64,000 nt of DNA from Hyphomicrobium sp. CS1BSMeth3 (GTDB lineage: Bacteria > Pseudomonadota > Alphaproteobacteria > Rhizobiales > Hyphomicrobiaceae): NCBI RefSeq assembly GCF_900117415.1, contig NZ_FPEI01000006.1, positions 1 through 64,000 on the forward strand, given 5' to 3'. Position 1 is the first letter of the stretch; each line of letters begins with the position of its first letter. The translations under genes and the position numbers were made by a program. This document shows positions 1 through 11,269 of this stretch, piece by piece. The notes beneath the pieces were generated by a model, which was given only the letters and a program-made list of their open reading frames with translations, was not told where the DNA came from and made no database searches.

Positions 1-1
1 C

Positions 2-109
2 TGGCTGGCCTACAAGAACTACTCGCTCGACTCAGCGCAGTTCAACGCGACGGTCGGCGGTGCGGAAGACCTCCACATGTTCACGGCTGGTACCCGCATC
101 CGCTTCTGA
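2..109 (+). CDS. C-terminal end of an outer-membrane porin (5' part outside window)
   Basis: The frame is open from the left edge and encodes 35 residues ending MFTAGTRIRF and a TGA stop. Alternating hydrophobic residues with a terminal phenylalanine are the classic C-terminal strand signature of outer-membrane beta-barrels recognised by the Bam machinery. The gene is followed within 30 bases by a strong terminator, so it ends its transcription unit. The type of porin cannot be told from this fragment. Confidence 0.6.
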   Translation, partial: WLAYKNYSLDSAQFNATVGGAEDLHMFTAGTRIRF

Positions 110-139
110 TCCGAAGCAGATCGAGACAAGAACTTAAGG

Positions 140-168
140 AAAGGGCCGCCCTTGGGCGGCCCTTTCTG
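140..168 (+). terminator. Rho-independent terminator after the porin
   Basis: An 11-bp stem (AAAGGGCCGCC at 140-150, GGCGGCCCTTT at 155-165) with a 4-base loop ends in a short T run. It sits 30 bases after the porin stop. Confidence 0.85.
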
Positions 169-255
169 CTTTCAGAAGCCATAGTCGGAGTTGGGACGCT
201 CTTCTTTGCGCCACCCGGTTGGGTGGTACGCCGATCATTCTCCACATGGCCAAAG

Positions 256-289
256 AAAAAGCTCCTGTCCGATTGGACAGGAGCTTTTT
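256..289. terminator. Bidirectional terminator, main use acnA
   Basis: A perfect 15-bp stem (AAAAAGCTCCTGTCC at 256-270 and its complement at 275-289) has a GATT loop. It has a run of A on the left and T on the right, so it can work in both directions. It lies 31 bases beyond the stop of the minus-strand aconitase gene. Confidence 0.85.
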
Positions 290-319
290 AACCATGCACC
301 TCAACTTCTGCGTCGGCGC

Positions 320-3010
<2,691 letters not shown>

Positions 3011-3242
3011 GACGGGCACGTCTCCTGCAGCCAATACGGCAGTCGATCGAGGTTGTCGGGACCCGGGCACGTGAGTGCACGGCAAGCAACCGTCATGCGC
3101 GCGGGAAACGCTGACGGCGACCGGGCGATTGGAAGCCTTATAATCCGCTCCTGCGATCGCCGCTAGACCGTCCGCCGGGCGATGTGACGTGCTTTTTTGG
3201 GCAGCGTCGGCGGCCTCGGCTGGCGCGCGGCCCGAGCCCGGC

Positions 3243-4400
3243 CTAGGCCTTCGCCGCCGGAATGGCGATCACCTCGCCGTTGCGGACGGTGAGTGCAAGC
3301 TCGCCGCGTTTGAGGCGAAGCGCATCCTCGCCGAAGAGCTCGCGGCGCCAACCTTTGAGCGCCGGAACGTCCGGATTGCGCTGGCTCGCGATGGCCTCGA
3401 TGTCCTCGGCATCGGCAATGAGGCGCGGTGCCACTTTGTGGCGCTGGGCGGCAGCCTTGAGCAGCACACGCAGCATGTCGCACATCGCATTGACATCGCC
3501 CGACGAGGGCGAGTTGGCGGTAACGGACGGCAGCGAGGCCGGGTCCCGCTCGAGGCCGCGCTTGACGGCGTCGACGATCTCTTTGGCGCGCTGCGAGCGC
3601 GAGAAGCCATCGCTCAGCGTACGCAGCTCGGCGAGCTGCTTGGTCTCCGTCGGCATCTGGTTGGCGATGTCGTAGAGCGCCTCGTCGCGGATGATGCGGC
3701 TCCTGGGCACGTCCTGTCCCTGGGCCGCGCGCTCGCGCCAGGCGGCAAGCTCGATGAGCACGGCAAGCGACTTGCGGCCGCGGACCTTGAGCTTGAGGCG
3801 ACGCCAGGCATCCTCGGGCAATGTCTCGTAGGTGCCGGGATCGAGCAGCGTCGCCATTTCCTCGTCGAGCCAGTGCGCGCGCCCCGAGTCCTCGAGCATT
3901 TTCTTCAAGCTCGTGTAGACCTTACGGAGGTGCGTCACATCTCCGAGTGCGTAGTGAAGCTGCTTCTGGCTGAGCGGCCGGCGGCTCCAGTCCGTGAAAC
4001 GCGAGGTTTTGTCGAGATCCTCGCCGCTGATGCGCTTGACGAGATTGACGTAGCTGATGCTGTCGCCGAAGCCGCACACCATGGCGGCCACCTGCGTGTC
4101 GAACACCGGCGCGGGCAACGCGCGGGTCTTCACGTGCACGATTTCGAGATCCTGACGCGCGGCGTGGAAGACTTTCACCACCTCGCGGTCGGTCATGAGC
4201 TGCCAGAAGGGGGCGAGATCCAGGCCCTCGGCGAGGGGATCGATGATCGCCTCTGCATCGGGACCGGCAAGCTGGATGAGGCACAGCTTGGGCCAGAAGG
4301 TCTGCTCGCGCATGAACTCGGTGTCGACGGCGACATAGGAGCTCCTCGCGAGCTCGCGGCAAAGGGCGGCAAGCCCGTCGGTCGAAGTGACGACATTCAT
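3243..4400 (-). CDS. rnd: Ribonuclease D
   Basis: This 385-residue 3'-5' exoribonuclease takes part in tRNA and stable-RNA 3' maturation. The DEDDy exonuclease domain fills about residues 1-190: Asp and Glu in VAVDTEFMRE, an Asp in the ARQDLEIVH region and in FDTQVAA, and the final Tyr/Asp in LHYALGDVTHL. An HRDC domain follows at roughly 205-290. The frame is open 39 codons further upstream, but that segment is proline-rich and unlike the family, so the ATG of MNVVTSTDG is used. No strong Shine-Dalgarno is visible. It lies 232 bases upstream of the acnA start on the same strand, probably as a separate unit. Confidence 0.93.
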   Translation of the reverse strand: MNVVTSTDGLAALCRELARSSYVAVDTEFMREQTFWPKLCLIQLAGPDAEAIIDPLAEGLDLAPFWQLMTDREVVKVFHAARQDLEIVHVKTRALPAPVFDTQVAAMVCGFGDSISYVNLVKRISGEDLDKTSRFTDWSRRPLSQKQLHYALGDVTHLRKVYTSLKKMLEDSGRAHWLDEEMATLLDPGTYETLPEDAWRRLKLKVRGRKSLAVLIELAAWRERAAQGQDVPRSRIIRDEALYDIANQMPTETKQLAELRTLSDGFSRSQRAKEIVDAVKRGLERDPASLPSVTANSPSSGDVNAMCDMLRVLLKAAAQRHKVAPRLIADAEDIEAIASQRNPDVPALKGWRRELFGEDALRLKRGELALTVRNGEVIAIPAAKA

Positions 4401-4544
4401 CGCGGCAAAACGGAACCCGGACTGAACTGTAGGGGGTGGCGAGGGCATAGCAGGTTCACGGCCAAGCGCAACAGGCAGATTGGCGCGGCGCACGCGTTCC
4501 AATGCCCTTGCCTCCACAGGCTGCTCGTCAAAGGCGCGCGGGCC

Positions 4545-4597
4545 TTGATTGACTTCCCAATTGAGACTATATTATTCCCAAATGAAACGCAAAGGAG
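4545..4597 (+). promoter_or_regulatory. Promoter/operator of the RES-Xre toxin-antitoxin pair
   Basis: A sigma70-like promoter is visible: TTGATT at 4545-4550, 17 bases, TATATT at 4568-4573. Two direct repeats, TTCCCAATTGA (4554-4564) and TTCCCAAATGA (4575-4585), lie 21 bases apart, about two helical turns, and bracket the -10. This is the layout expected of an autorepressor site. An AAGGAG ribosome site at 4592-4597 precedes the ATG at 4604. The binding role is inferred. Confidence 0.6.
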
Positions 4598-4603
4598 CGT
4601 GCC

Positions 4604-5053
4604 ATGCAGGCAACCGAGACCGGTGCCGTTTCCGAGGCCCGCCGGATCGCCAAGTTCATGGGCCTGTCCGACTGGGCCAAAGTTGATGATCTGGCACTCG
4701 TGGAGCGGGTCGCCAAAGGCTTTCCCGTCAAGACCGCCACGGTCGTCATCGAACGGATCGATCCGCAGGGGAAGTTCGTCCGCGCGACAGACATCATTCC
4801 GAAGTCGACGCTCCATCGGCGCAAGCACGCTCTTACGAAGGACGAGAGCGAGAAGGTGTGGGCGCTTTCGAAGGTCTTCTATGAGGTTCTGAAGATCTAT
4901 CACGACGACGCCGGGCGAGCCGCGCGCTTCATGATCCAGGAGCACCCCATGCTCGGCGGTCGGACGCCGATTGATCTCGCCAAGGAGTCTATTGCCGGCG
5001 CCGATCTGGTCCTGAAGCTTCTCGCGAAGGCCGATGCCGGTGTCGCGGCCTAG
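4604..5053 (+). CDS. Xre/MbcA/ParS-type antitoxin (DUF2384)
   Basis: This 149-residue protein is the antitoxin of a type II pair. The N-terminal half carries an Xre-like helix-turn-helix (about residues 30-75), and the C-terminal DUF2384 segment has the typical KVWALSKVFYEVLKIYHDD helix followed by the HPMLGGRTPIDLAKE motif, which in this family occupies the toxin active site. It has a good ribosome site (AAGGAG) and its 3' end overlaps the toxin start by 20 bases, so translation is probably coupled. By family knowledge it should bind its own promoter as a complex with the toxin. Confidence 0.9.
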   Translation: MQATETGAVSEARRIAKFMGLSDWAKVDDLALVERVAKGFPVKTATVVIERIDPQGKFVRATDIIPKSTLHRRKHALTKDESEKVWALSKVFYEVLKIYHDDAGRAARFMIQEHPMLGGRTPIDLAKESIAGADLVLKLLAKADAGVAA

Positions 5054-5525
5054 TGTCCGGGTGCTTGGCGAAGCCCTGCGGGTCTATCGCATTGGCGATC
5101 CCCAGGGCGCCTACCCGATCTACAGCGGAGAAGGCGCCGCCCGCATCGAAGGCCGCTGGCACGAGAAGGGCCAGGAGGTCATCTATGCATCGCGCCACTA
5201 CAGCACGGCGCTGCTCGAGAAGCTCGCGCACTTCAATGGCGTTCTGCCGTCCAACCAGCACTACATCGAGATCGAGATCCCGAAGGGCGTGTCCTACGAG
5301 ATCTTTACCAAAGACTCGGTGCCGGGATGGCTGGAAATGGCCAAGGCGCGGGCGGCCGGCTCCAAGTGGTTCAAGGAAAAGAGGTCGGCCATTCTGATCG
5401 TGCCGTCGGTCGTGGCGCGCATCGAGGAGAACGTCATCATCAATTGCACGCACCCGGATGCGCAGCGCATCAGGCCCGGCCTCGAGCATCCTGTCGCCTG
5501 GGACATGCGGCTGTTTCAGCCCTAG
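5034..5525 (+). CDS. RES-domain toxin (NAD-degrading)
   Basis: This 163-residue protein carries a RES domain, named for conserved Arg, Glu and Ser. The N-terminal VYRIGD and the GRWHEKGQEVIYAS and ALLEKLAH segments place the Arg and Glu. Characterised RES toxins (for example MbcT of Mycobacterium tuberculosis) deplete NAD+ and resemble ADP-ribosyltransferases in fold. The start lies inside the antitoxin gene (20-base overlap), the usual antitoxin-first order for this class. The frame looks intact and the length is normal, so the pair is probably functional. Confidence 0.9.
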   Translation: MPVSRPSVRVLGEALRVYRIGDPQGAYPIYSGEGAARIEGRWHEKGQEVIYASRHYSTALLEKLAHFNGVLPSNQHYIEIEIPKGVSYEIFTKDSVPGWLEMAKARAAGSKWFKEKRSAILIVPSVVARIEENVIINCTHPDAQRIRPGLEHPVAWDMRLFQP

Positions 5526-5526
5526 C

Positions 5527-6690
5527 TCAGCGCCCGCTCAGGATCAGCCCGTCCGGCCCGCTGCGCAGGCTGAGGCCCTGCGAGGAAAGTGCCCGCGCGA
5601 GATCGTCCGGGCTCCCGGGGAAGCTCAGTGCAATGCGGGCACCACGCGCGGAAAGCCCTTCCACTTCCAGATTATCGACGCCTGGAGTTGCCGCGAGGCG
5701 CTGGCTGATCTGCTGCCACTCGCCCATGCCCTGGAAGGAGACCGAAAGGCGGATCATGCCGCCGCTCGGCGCGCTGCCGCGCGCGCCATAGCTCGGCGGG
5801 CCCTCACCATAGGCCGCGCCCTGCGGCGGTGCGAATCCGCCCGGTGCCGATGCCGGCGCACTTGCCGTGCTCAAATGCGAGTTCGCCGCTTTCCAGCGCC
5901 CTTCGAGCACGCCGAGCGCAACGACCGCGGCGAGCTCCGAGGTGTAGGCAAGGTCGCCATCCAGCCGGTAGCCGCGCACGAGCGACAGCGGACCAACTGC
6001 ATCCTGGCCGCCGAGCGTGACCGTGGCCTTCTTGCCGTCGGCGCTCGGCTCGAGAACGGCGAGCACGACGAGCGAGGTCTGGTATTCGCCGGCAATGGCG
6101 CGCTGGGCGCCGCCGTCACCGGCGAGGGCGGCGTTGATCGTGTCAGGACTGAGCGTCTTCTTCGCCTGGCCGAGCGTCACAGGAGTGAGGGTGTTGCCGA
6201 GATCCAGGCTGCGCCAGGCGTAGCTCCACGTGTCGGTGGCCTCGGCGATCACGTTCGCCGGCTGGCGCTCGGCGCGATAGATCGGCACGACCACGATCCG
6301 CGGGGCCTGCTTGTCGACGTAGGGAATGCCCTGGGTCTCGAGCAGGCGCTGGATGGCGGCCGGCTGGAAGGAGAAGTCGTAGCTCGCAATGTACTCGGTC
6401 GAGGAATTGCGCTCGGAGCGCACCGAGAAACCCTCGATCATTGGCGCGGCCGGCGTCGTCTTGACGCCCTTGAGGCGGGCATAGGCCGTCACCGGCACGA
6501 TGCGCCTCAGGAGCGAGCGGAAAGCCGCCTGCTGGCCATCGGCGATCGCCTGCTCCTTGGCCGCGACCGCGTCTGCAGCGCGCGCCTCGACCGGGTAGTT
6601 CCCGATGATGAAGACCTTCGAGTCCTCGGCCGCCGCGGCGCCGCTCGTCAAACCCACCAGCAGGAGCCCGACGGCTGCCCGACGTACCAT
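5527..6690 (-). CDS. Exported DUF2066 protein
   Basis: A 387-residue protein with an N-terminal signal peptide (MVRRAAVGLLLVGLTSGAAAA) followed by the DUF2066 region (about residues 30-210). A low-complexity Ala/Pro/Gly linker near residues 275-310 leads to a C-terminal domain of about 75 residues ending SLRSGPDGLILSGR. The function of the family is unknown. It is divergent from purM; I recall the same family beside purM/purN in gammaproteobacteria, so the linkage may be widespread. An alternative ATG at 6717 would lengthen the signal peptide by 9 residues. The gene ends 1 base after the RES toxin stop, so the two are convergent. Confidence 0.85.
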   Translation of the reverse strand: MVRRAAVGLLLVGLTSGAAAAEDSKVFIIGNYPVEARAADAVAAKEQAIADGQQAAFRSLLRRIVPVTAYARLKGVKTTPAAPMIEGFSVRSERNSSTEYIASYDFSFQPAAIQRLLETQGIPYVDKQAPRIVVVPIYRAERQPANVIAEATDTWSYAWRSLDLGNTLTPVTLGQAKKTLSPDTINAALAGDGGAQRAIAGEYQTSLVVLAVLEPSADGKKATVTLGGQDAVGPLSLVRGYRLDGDLAYTSELAAVVALGVLEGRWKAANSHLSTASAPASAPGGFAPPQGAAYGEGPPSYGARGSAPSGGMIRLSVSFQGMGEWQQISQRLAATPGVDNLEVEGLSARGARIALSFPGSPDDLARALSSQGLSLRSGPDGLILSGR

Positions 6691-6970
6691 GTCGCTGTTG
6701 CCCAAAAGACCTCTCATGGTGCCCAACGGTCCATGTCCCGCCAAATAGTCGTCAATAGGGGGACAAACTGACCTATCCGTGAGTTGCCGAACACCCCACG
6801 GATTGCTATTGCCCCGCACAATCACCCATCAGTTGGGTCATGACCAATGGGGCGAAAGTAGGGTTGGCCGTGGGCACTGCGATCCCGAGCCCCCGATTGT
6901 CCCAAGTTCCTGTCCCGTCGTGGCGCCCGCGCCGCAATTCCGGGGCCCTGCCGGCGACCTCTTCGAGGGT

Positions 6971-8122
6971 ATGATGACGTCAATCGGTCACAACGGTGCA
7001 GCCACGGACCCGAACGCCCCGGTCACCTACCGTGATTCCGGTGTCGATATCGATGCCGGCAATGCGCTCGTGGCCGCGATCAAGCCTCTCGTCCGCGCGA
7101 CCCGCCGGCCCGGCGCCGATGCCGACCTCGGTGGTTTCGGCGGTCTCTTCGACCTGAAGGCCGCCGGCTACAAGGATCCGATCCTCGTCGCCGCCAACGA
7201 CGGCGTCGGCACCAAGCTCAAGATCGCCATCGAGACCGGCCAGCACGCGACCATCGGCGTCGATCTGGTCGCCATGTGCGTGAACGACCTGCTCGTGCAG
7301 GGCGCCGAGCCGCTGTTCTTTCTCGATTATTTTGCCACCGGCAAGCTGGATGTGGCGGTTGCGCGCGAGGTGATCGCCGGTATCGCGGCCGGTTGTCACG
7401 AGGCCGGCTGCGCGCTGATCGGCGGCGAGACGGCCGAGATGCCGGGCATGTACGGCGGCGGGGACTATGACCTCGCGGGCTTTACCGTGGGCGCCGTCGA
7501 GCGCGGCGGCGTGCTGCCGCGTGCTGACGTCGCGGTCGGTGACCTGCTCATCGGCTTGCCCTCGTCGGGCGTGCATTCCAATGGCTATTCGCTCGTGCGC
7601 CGGCTCGTGGCGGGCGCGAGCCTCGAATGGGATGCGCCGGCACCCTTCGCCCCTGAGATGTCCCTCGCGGCAAGCCTGCTCACGCCGACGCGCATCTATG
7701 TGAAGCCGGTCCTCGCGGCCATCCGCGCCACGGGCGGCAGCGGCCCCGAGGGCGCCATCAAGGCGCTGTCGCACATCACGGGCGGTGGGCTCTCCGAGAA
7801 TGTGCCGCGCGTGCTTTCGGATCAGATCGGCGCCGAGATCGACCTCAATGCCTGGATCCCGCCGCCTGTCTTTGGCTGGCTCAAGACGGCCGGCAATCTC
7901 GATGACACCGAGATGCTCCGCACGTTCAACTGCGGCATCGGCCTCGTCATCGTCGTCTCTCGGGAGCAGGGGGGCGCGGTTCTGAAGGAGCTGCGCGAGG
8001 CCGGCGAGGCGCCCATGATCATCGGGCGGATCGCCCCCGCGCGGGGTGTGCTGAGCGAGGCCAAGGGCAAGGGGCAGGCCGAGGCCGTCCACTACACCGG
8101 CCAACTGAGGTATTCGTCGTGA
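6971..8122 (+). CDS. purM: Phosphoribosylformylglycinamidine cyclo-ligase PurM (AIR synthetase)
   Basis: About 383 residues; makes 5-aminoimidazole ribonucleotide from FGAM and ATP in purine synthesis. The family motifs are clear: GGFGGLFDL near the N-terminus, the nucleotide-binding [23 protein letters not shown] and [13 protein letters not shown]. The open frame runs 64 codons further upstream, but homologues begin near MTSIGHNG, and GAGGG stands just before the paired ATG codons at 6971/6974. The last bases overlap the start of purN (GTGA), so the two are translationally coupled. Confidence 0.96.
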   Translation: MMTSIGHNGAATDPNAPVTYRDSGVDIDAGNALVAAIKPLVRATRRPGADADLGGFGGLFDLKAAGYKDPILVAANDGVGTKLKIAIETGQHATIGVDLVAMCVNDLLVQGAEPLFFLDYFATGKLDVAVAREVIAGIAAGCHEAGCALIGGETAEMPGMYGGGDYDLAGFTVGAVERGGVLPRADVAVGDLLIGLPSSGVHSNGYSLVRRLVAGASLEWDAPAPFAPEMSLAASLLTPTRIYVKPVLAAIRATGGSGPEGAIKALSHITGGGLSENVPRVLSDQIGAEIDLNAWIPPPVFGWLKTAGNLDDTEMLRTFNCGIGLVIVVSREQGGAVLKELREAGEAPMIIGRIAPARGVLSEAKGKGQAEAVHYTGQLRYSS

Positions 8123-8772
8123 GGAAGCGGCGCGTCGGCGTCCTGATTTCGGGCCGTGGCTCGAACATGATGGCGCTCGTGGAGGCGGCTCGCGCGCCGG
8201 ACTACCCTGCCGAGATTGTCTGCGTCGTGTCGAACCGGCCTGGGGCGGCCGGCCTTGCCTGGGCCCGCGAGCAGGGCCTCGCCGCTCATGCCGTCGACCA
8301 CAAAGCGTATGCAACTCGCGAGGCCTTCGAGGACGCCCTCCACGCCGTCCTGATGGCCGAGGGCGTCGAGCTGATCGCCTGTGCTGGCTTCATGCGCCTC
8401 ATGACGGCGGGCTTCGTCGCGCGCTGGGCCGGGCGTATGATCAACATTCACCCCTCGCTGCTGCCGCTCTACCCGGGCCTCAACACCCATGCCCGGGCGC
8501 TTGCCGATGGTGTGCGGATCGTCGGATGCACCGTCCACCACGTGGTCGCTGAGATGGACGCTGGCCCGATCATCGCCCAGGGGGCCGTGCCGGTCATCGA
8601 CGGAGATACCCCCGCCGCCCTCGCCGACCGCATATTGTCAGTGGAGCACGTAATTTATCCTCAGGCCCTCGCCCTGGTCGCCTCGGGAAAGGCGCGCCTG
8701 GAGGATGGTCACGTACGAATTCTGAGCACTGTTAACCAAACTGCCCGGCTGATCTCGCCCGACGTGGGCTGA
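8119..8772 (+). CDS. purN: Phosphoribosylglycinamide formyltransferase PurN
   Basis: A 217-residue folate-dependent GAR transformylase, the third step of purine synthesis. The phosphate-binding loop ISGRGSNM is at residues 10-17. The catalytic Asn-His are in [14 protein letters not shown], and the catalytic Asp is in [15 protein letters not shown] start at 8119 overlapping the purM stop by 4 bases. The protein carries a tail of about 15 residues after the usual end of the fold. Confidence 0.96.
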   Translation: MRKRRVGVLISGRGSNMMALVEAARAPDYPAEIVCVVSNRPGAAGLAWAREQGLAAHAVDHKAYATREAFEDALHAVLMAEGVELIACAGFMRLMTAGFVARWAGRMINIHPSLLPLYPGLNTHARALADGVRIVGCTVHHVVAEMDAGPIIAQGAVPVIDGDTPAALADRILSVEHVIYPQALALVASGKARLEDGHVRILSTVNQTARLISPDVG

Positions 8773-9000
8773 TCGAGCTAGGAATTGGCAAAAGGTTCGC
8801 GTTTCGGACACATGCCGCGCCAAAATGCAGCGGTAAAGTGACCGTGCGTGGACAGTCCGCCCGGGCCGATGTTACGAGACCCTTTGGCAGCCAACGGCAC
8901 GTCAGATGCCTATGTGCGCCTGGGGCGGGGAAACGCCGGTCGGATGGAGACAACCACGAATGTCCGTGCGCGTTGTGCGCGGGCGCTAGGAATGCACGCT

Positions 9001-10431
9001 ATGACCGCGATCCATACACCGGCCGAGGATACCATGGTGCCCCAGGGGGGCGCTGCCGCACCCGGTCAGCACACACAGGGCCTTGGCGAGCAGGAGAGCA
9101 TCTGGTTCAAGCTCACTGCCCTCCAGAAAGGCAATGCTGCCAATCCGATGACGGTGCTTCAGCAGCTCACGCAGCGCTATGGCGGCGTCATCGCAGTGAC
9201 CATGGCCAACGAGCGCGTGGTGTTCCTCTCGGAGCCCGACCACTTCAAGCGCGTCCTCGTCACCAAGGCCGACGACTACATCAAGTATTTCGACGGTCTG
9301 CGCCCGGTCTTCGGCAAGTCGATGATCACGCACGACGGTGCGCTTTGGCAGAAGATCCGCATGCCGCAGCAGCCGGCATTCCATCCCGACATGTTCGCCG
9401 AGTACATCCCGTACTTCCTGACCGCGATCCGCCAGAAGATGGACAACTGGGCCGAGCTCGCGCGCACTGGCGACAGCGTCGAGATGGTCGAGCAGACGTG
9501 GACACTCGCCGCGGACATGATCTGCAAGGCGCTCTTCGATCGCGACATGCCGTTCAATCCGCACTTCATCTTCAAGTGCGTGAAGACCTACACCGACGTG
9601 CCGAGCCACAAAGATCTTCGCATGAAGAAGATGGCGGACGCGGACTTCGAGATCTCCGAGGACAGCATCGCCAAGGCCATGGAGGCTTGGGCCGGCGTTC
9701 CGCCCTCCATCTTCGCGGCGAACCCGCGGGAGGAGCGCGAGCGCACGCTGCTCAAAATGATCCAGGCCGTCACCGCCGATCCGAACGTGCCGGAGTTCGA
9801 CGAGCAGCAGGCCATCGACGAGCTGAAGCAGTACCTCTGGGCCGGTACCGAGACGACGGCGCTGACGCTCGCCTGGGCGCTCTACGAGGCGTCCCGCAGC
9901 CCCGAGATCGTCGAGCGCATCCGCCGCGAGGGCGAGGAAGTCTACGGCTCGCGCGAGCCGGTCGCGGCCGACTACTCGGCGCTCGTCTACACCCGCGCGG
10001 TCATCCAGGAGACCATGCGCTTTTATCCGCCGATCTGGGGCCTGATCCGCGTTGCCACCAAGGACGACGAGATCGGTGGCAAGCAGATCAAGGCGGGCGA
10101 TCGCGTCGTGCTCTTCGCCTATGGTGCGCATCACGATGCGCGCTACTGGGATGAGCCCGAGACCTTCCGCCCCGAGCGTTTCATGGGCGAAGCCGCCAAG
10201 AAGCGCCGGCCTTACACGTATATCCCGTTCGGTGGTGGCAAGCGCTCGTGTATCGGCGGCGCCATGAGCCAGGTCGAGAACACGCTCGCGCTCTCCATGC
10301 TTCTGCGCCGCTTCCGGCCCGAGTACGTCGGCAGCAAGTATGCGCCGGCGGACGAGCATCCCGGCATCAACGCGACCGTGACGCTGACGCCGCGTGGCGG
10401 ATTGAACTTCCGCATTCACGAGCTGAGCTGA
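9001..10431 (+). CDS. Cytochrome P450 monooxygenase
   Basis: A 476-residue soluble P450. The I-helix oxygen-binding motif is AGTETT, the K-helix ExxR is ETMR, and the heme-binding loop FGGGKRSCIGG supplies the axial Cys. The ERF/PERF-type motif appears as PETFRPERF. The ATG at 9001 is preferred because TAGGA at 8987-8991 lies at the right distance; the frame itself is open back to 8848. No ferredoxin or reductase gene is adjacent, so redox partners must be elsewhere. The substrate cannot be told, although the layout resembles CYP4/CYP102-like fatty-acid or terpenoid hydroxylases more than the small CYP101 class. Confidence 0.93.
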   Translation: MTAIHTPAEDTMVPQGGAAAPGQHTQGLGEQESIWFKLTALQKGNAANPMTVLQQLTQRYGGVIAVTMANERVVFLSEPDHFKRVLVTKADDYIKYFDGLRPVFGKSMITHDGALWQKIRMPQQPAFHPDMFAEYIPYFLTAIRQKMDNWAELARTGDSVEMVEQTWTLAADMICKALFDRDMPFNPHFIFKCVKTYTDVPSHKDLRMKKMADADFEISEDSIAKAMEAWAGVPPSIFAANPREERERTLLKMIQAVTADPNVPEFDEQQAIDELKQYLWAGTETTALTLAWALYEASRSPEIVERIRREGEEVYGSREPVAADYSALVYTRAVIQETMRFYPPIWGLIRVATKDDEIGGKQIKAGDRVVLFAYGAHHDARYWDEPETFRPERFMGEAAKKRRPYTYIPFGGGKRSCIGGAMSQVENTLALSMLLRRFRPEYVGSKYAPADEHPGINATVTLTPRGGLNFRIHELS

Positions 10432-10452
10432 TCACTCGCGCCGCGGGCGCGA

Positions 10453-10505
10453 CGGGGCTTTCGCCCCGCGCCCCAACCGGGGAGACCCCGGACCCCCTTC
10501 TTTTT
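10453..10505 (+). terminator. Terminator-like hairpins after the P450 gene
   Basis: A first stem CGGGGC/GCCCCG (10453-10468) is followed by CCGGGG/CCCCGG (10477-10491) and then the T-rich TTCTTTTT at 10498-10505. The second hairpin with its T run fits an intrinsic terminator for the P450 gene. Confidence 0.5.
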
Positions 10506-10539
10506 GTGACTTGGAGCGCGCCGCGAGCGCCACCTTGTC

Positions 10540-10582
10540 CCTTCTCCCCGTTCTTACGGGGAGAAGGTTAGGATGAGGGGCG
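10540..10582. repeat. REP-like palindrome
   Basis: An 11-bp perfect inverted repeat CCTTCTCCCCG (10540-10550) and CGGGGAGAAGG (10557-10567) is followed by TTAGGATGAGGGG. From memory, this palindrome and its GGATGAGGGG tail are a common dispersed intergenic element in Hyphomicrobiales genomes. It lies between the convergent P450 and UDG-like genes. Confidence 0.6.
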
Positions 10583-10627
10583 GTGGCACTTACCAACATC
10601 AGCGTATGCCGCCGCCGCGGGCGCAAA

Positions 10628-11269
10628 CTAGAGGTGCGCCCGTACGGTCTCCCGCAGCCACGGAATGAGCTCCGCGTCGAACCATGGGTTCCGCTTGATC
10701 CAGGCGTTGTTGCGCCACGACGGATGCGGCAGCGGCACCATCACCGGACCATCAGGCCGGGCCACGAACTCCCGCCAGCGCTGCACCGTGCCCGTCAGAT
10801 CGCGCGCGCAATCATCACCGAGGTGCCAGCGCTGGGCGTACTGTCCGACGAGCAGTACGAGATGGAGCTTCGGCAGCGTCGCCATCAGCCGCGCACGCCA
10901 CAGCGGCGCGCACTCTCGGCGTGGCGGCAGGTCTCCGCCCTTGGCATCGAGCCCCGGAAAGCAGAAGCCCATGGGGATGATCGCGATGCGGGTTGCGTCG
11001 TAGAACTCCTCATCGGTCACGCCCATCCACTGGCGCAGCCGTACGCCGGACGGATCCGTGAACGGCATACCGGACGCGTGGACGCGTGTTCCGGGTGCCT
11101 GGCCGAAGACGCCGATGCGCGCGGTCGTGCTCACGCGAAGAACGGGGCGCGGCTCATGGGGCAGCGGCACGCCTTGCGGCGCATCGCGACAGAGCCGGCA
11201 GGCGCGGATTTCTTCGACCAGCGCGTCGAGCGCGCGGTGTCGAGGGCGGGCTGCTCGCGTGCGTGTCAT
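10628..11269 (-). CDS. Uracil-DNA glycosylase-like protein
   Basis: A 213-residue protein of the uracil-DNA glycosylase superfamily. Motif 1 is VFGQAPGTRVHASGMPF and the C-terminal motif 2 is LPHPSWRNN, both hallmarks of the family that includes families 4 and 5. The N-terminal CRLCRD gives two of the Cys used for a [4Fe-4S] cluster in family 4 enzymes. Further Cys occur in GFCFPG and RECAPLW but not in the canonical spacing, so cluster binding is uncertain. Its start overlaps the stop of the upstream MBL gene by 4 bases (ATGA); it is the last gene of a three-gene operon. The substrate base is not predicted. Confidence 0.85.
   Translation of the reverse strand: MTRTRAARPRHRALDALVEEIRACRLCRDAPQGVPLPHEPRPVLRVSTTARIGVFGQAPGTRVHASGMPFTDPSGVRLRQWMGVTDEEFYDATRIAIIPMGFCFPGLDAKGGDLPPRRECAPLWRARLMATLPKLHLVLLVGQYAQRWHLGDDCARDLTGTVQRWREFVARPDGPVMVPLPHPSWRNNAWIKRNPWFDAELIPWLRETVRAHL

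Noticed and set aside
3189-4892. Plus-strand frame of 567 codons across RNase D
   Set aside because: Runs antisense through rnd and into the antitoxin gene in another frame; no family features.
5458-6771. Plus-strand frame of 437 codons opposite DUF2066
   Set aside because: Antisense shadow; the minus strand has a signal peptide and a known family.
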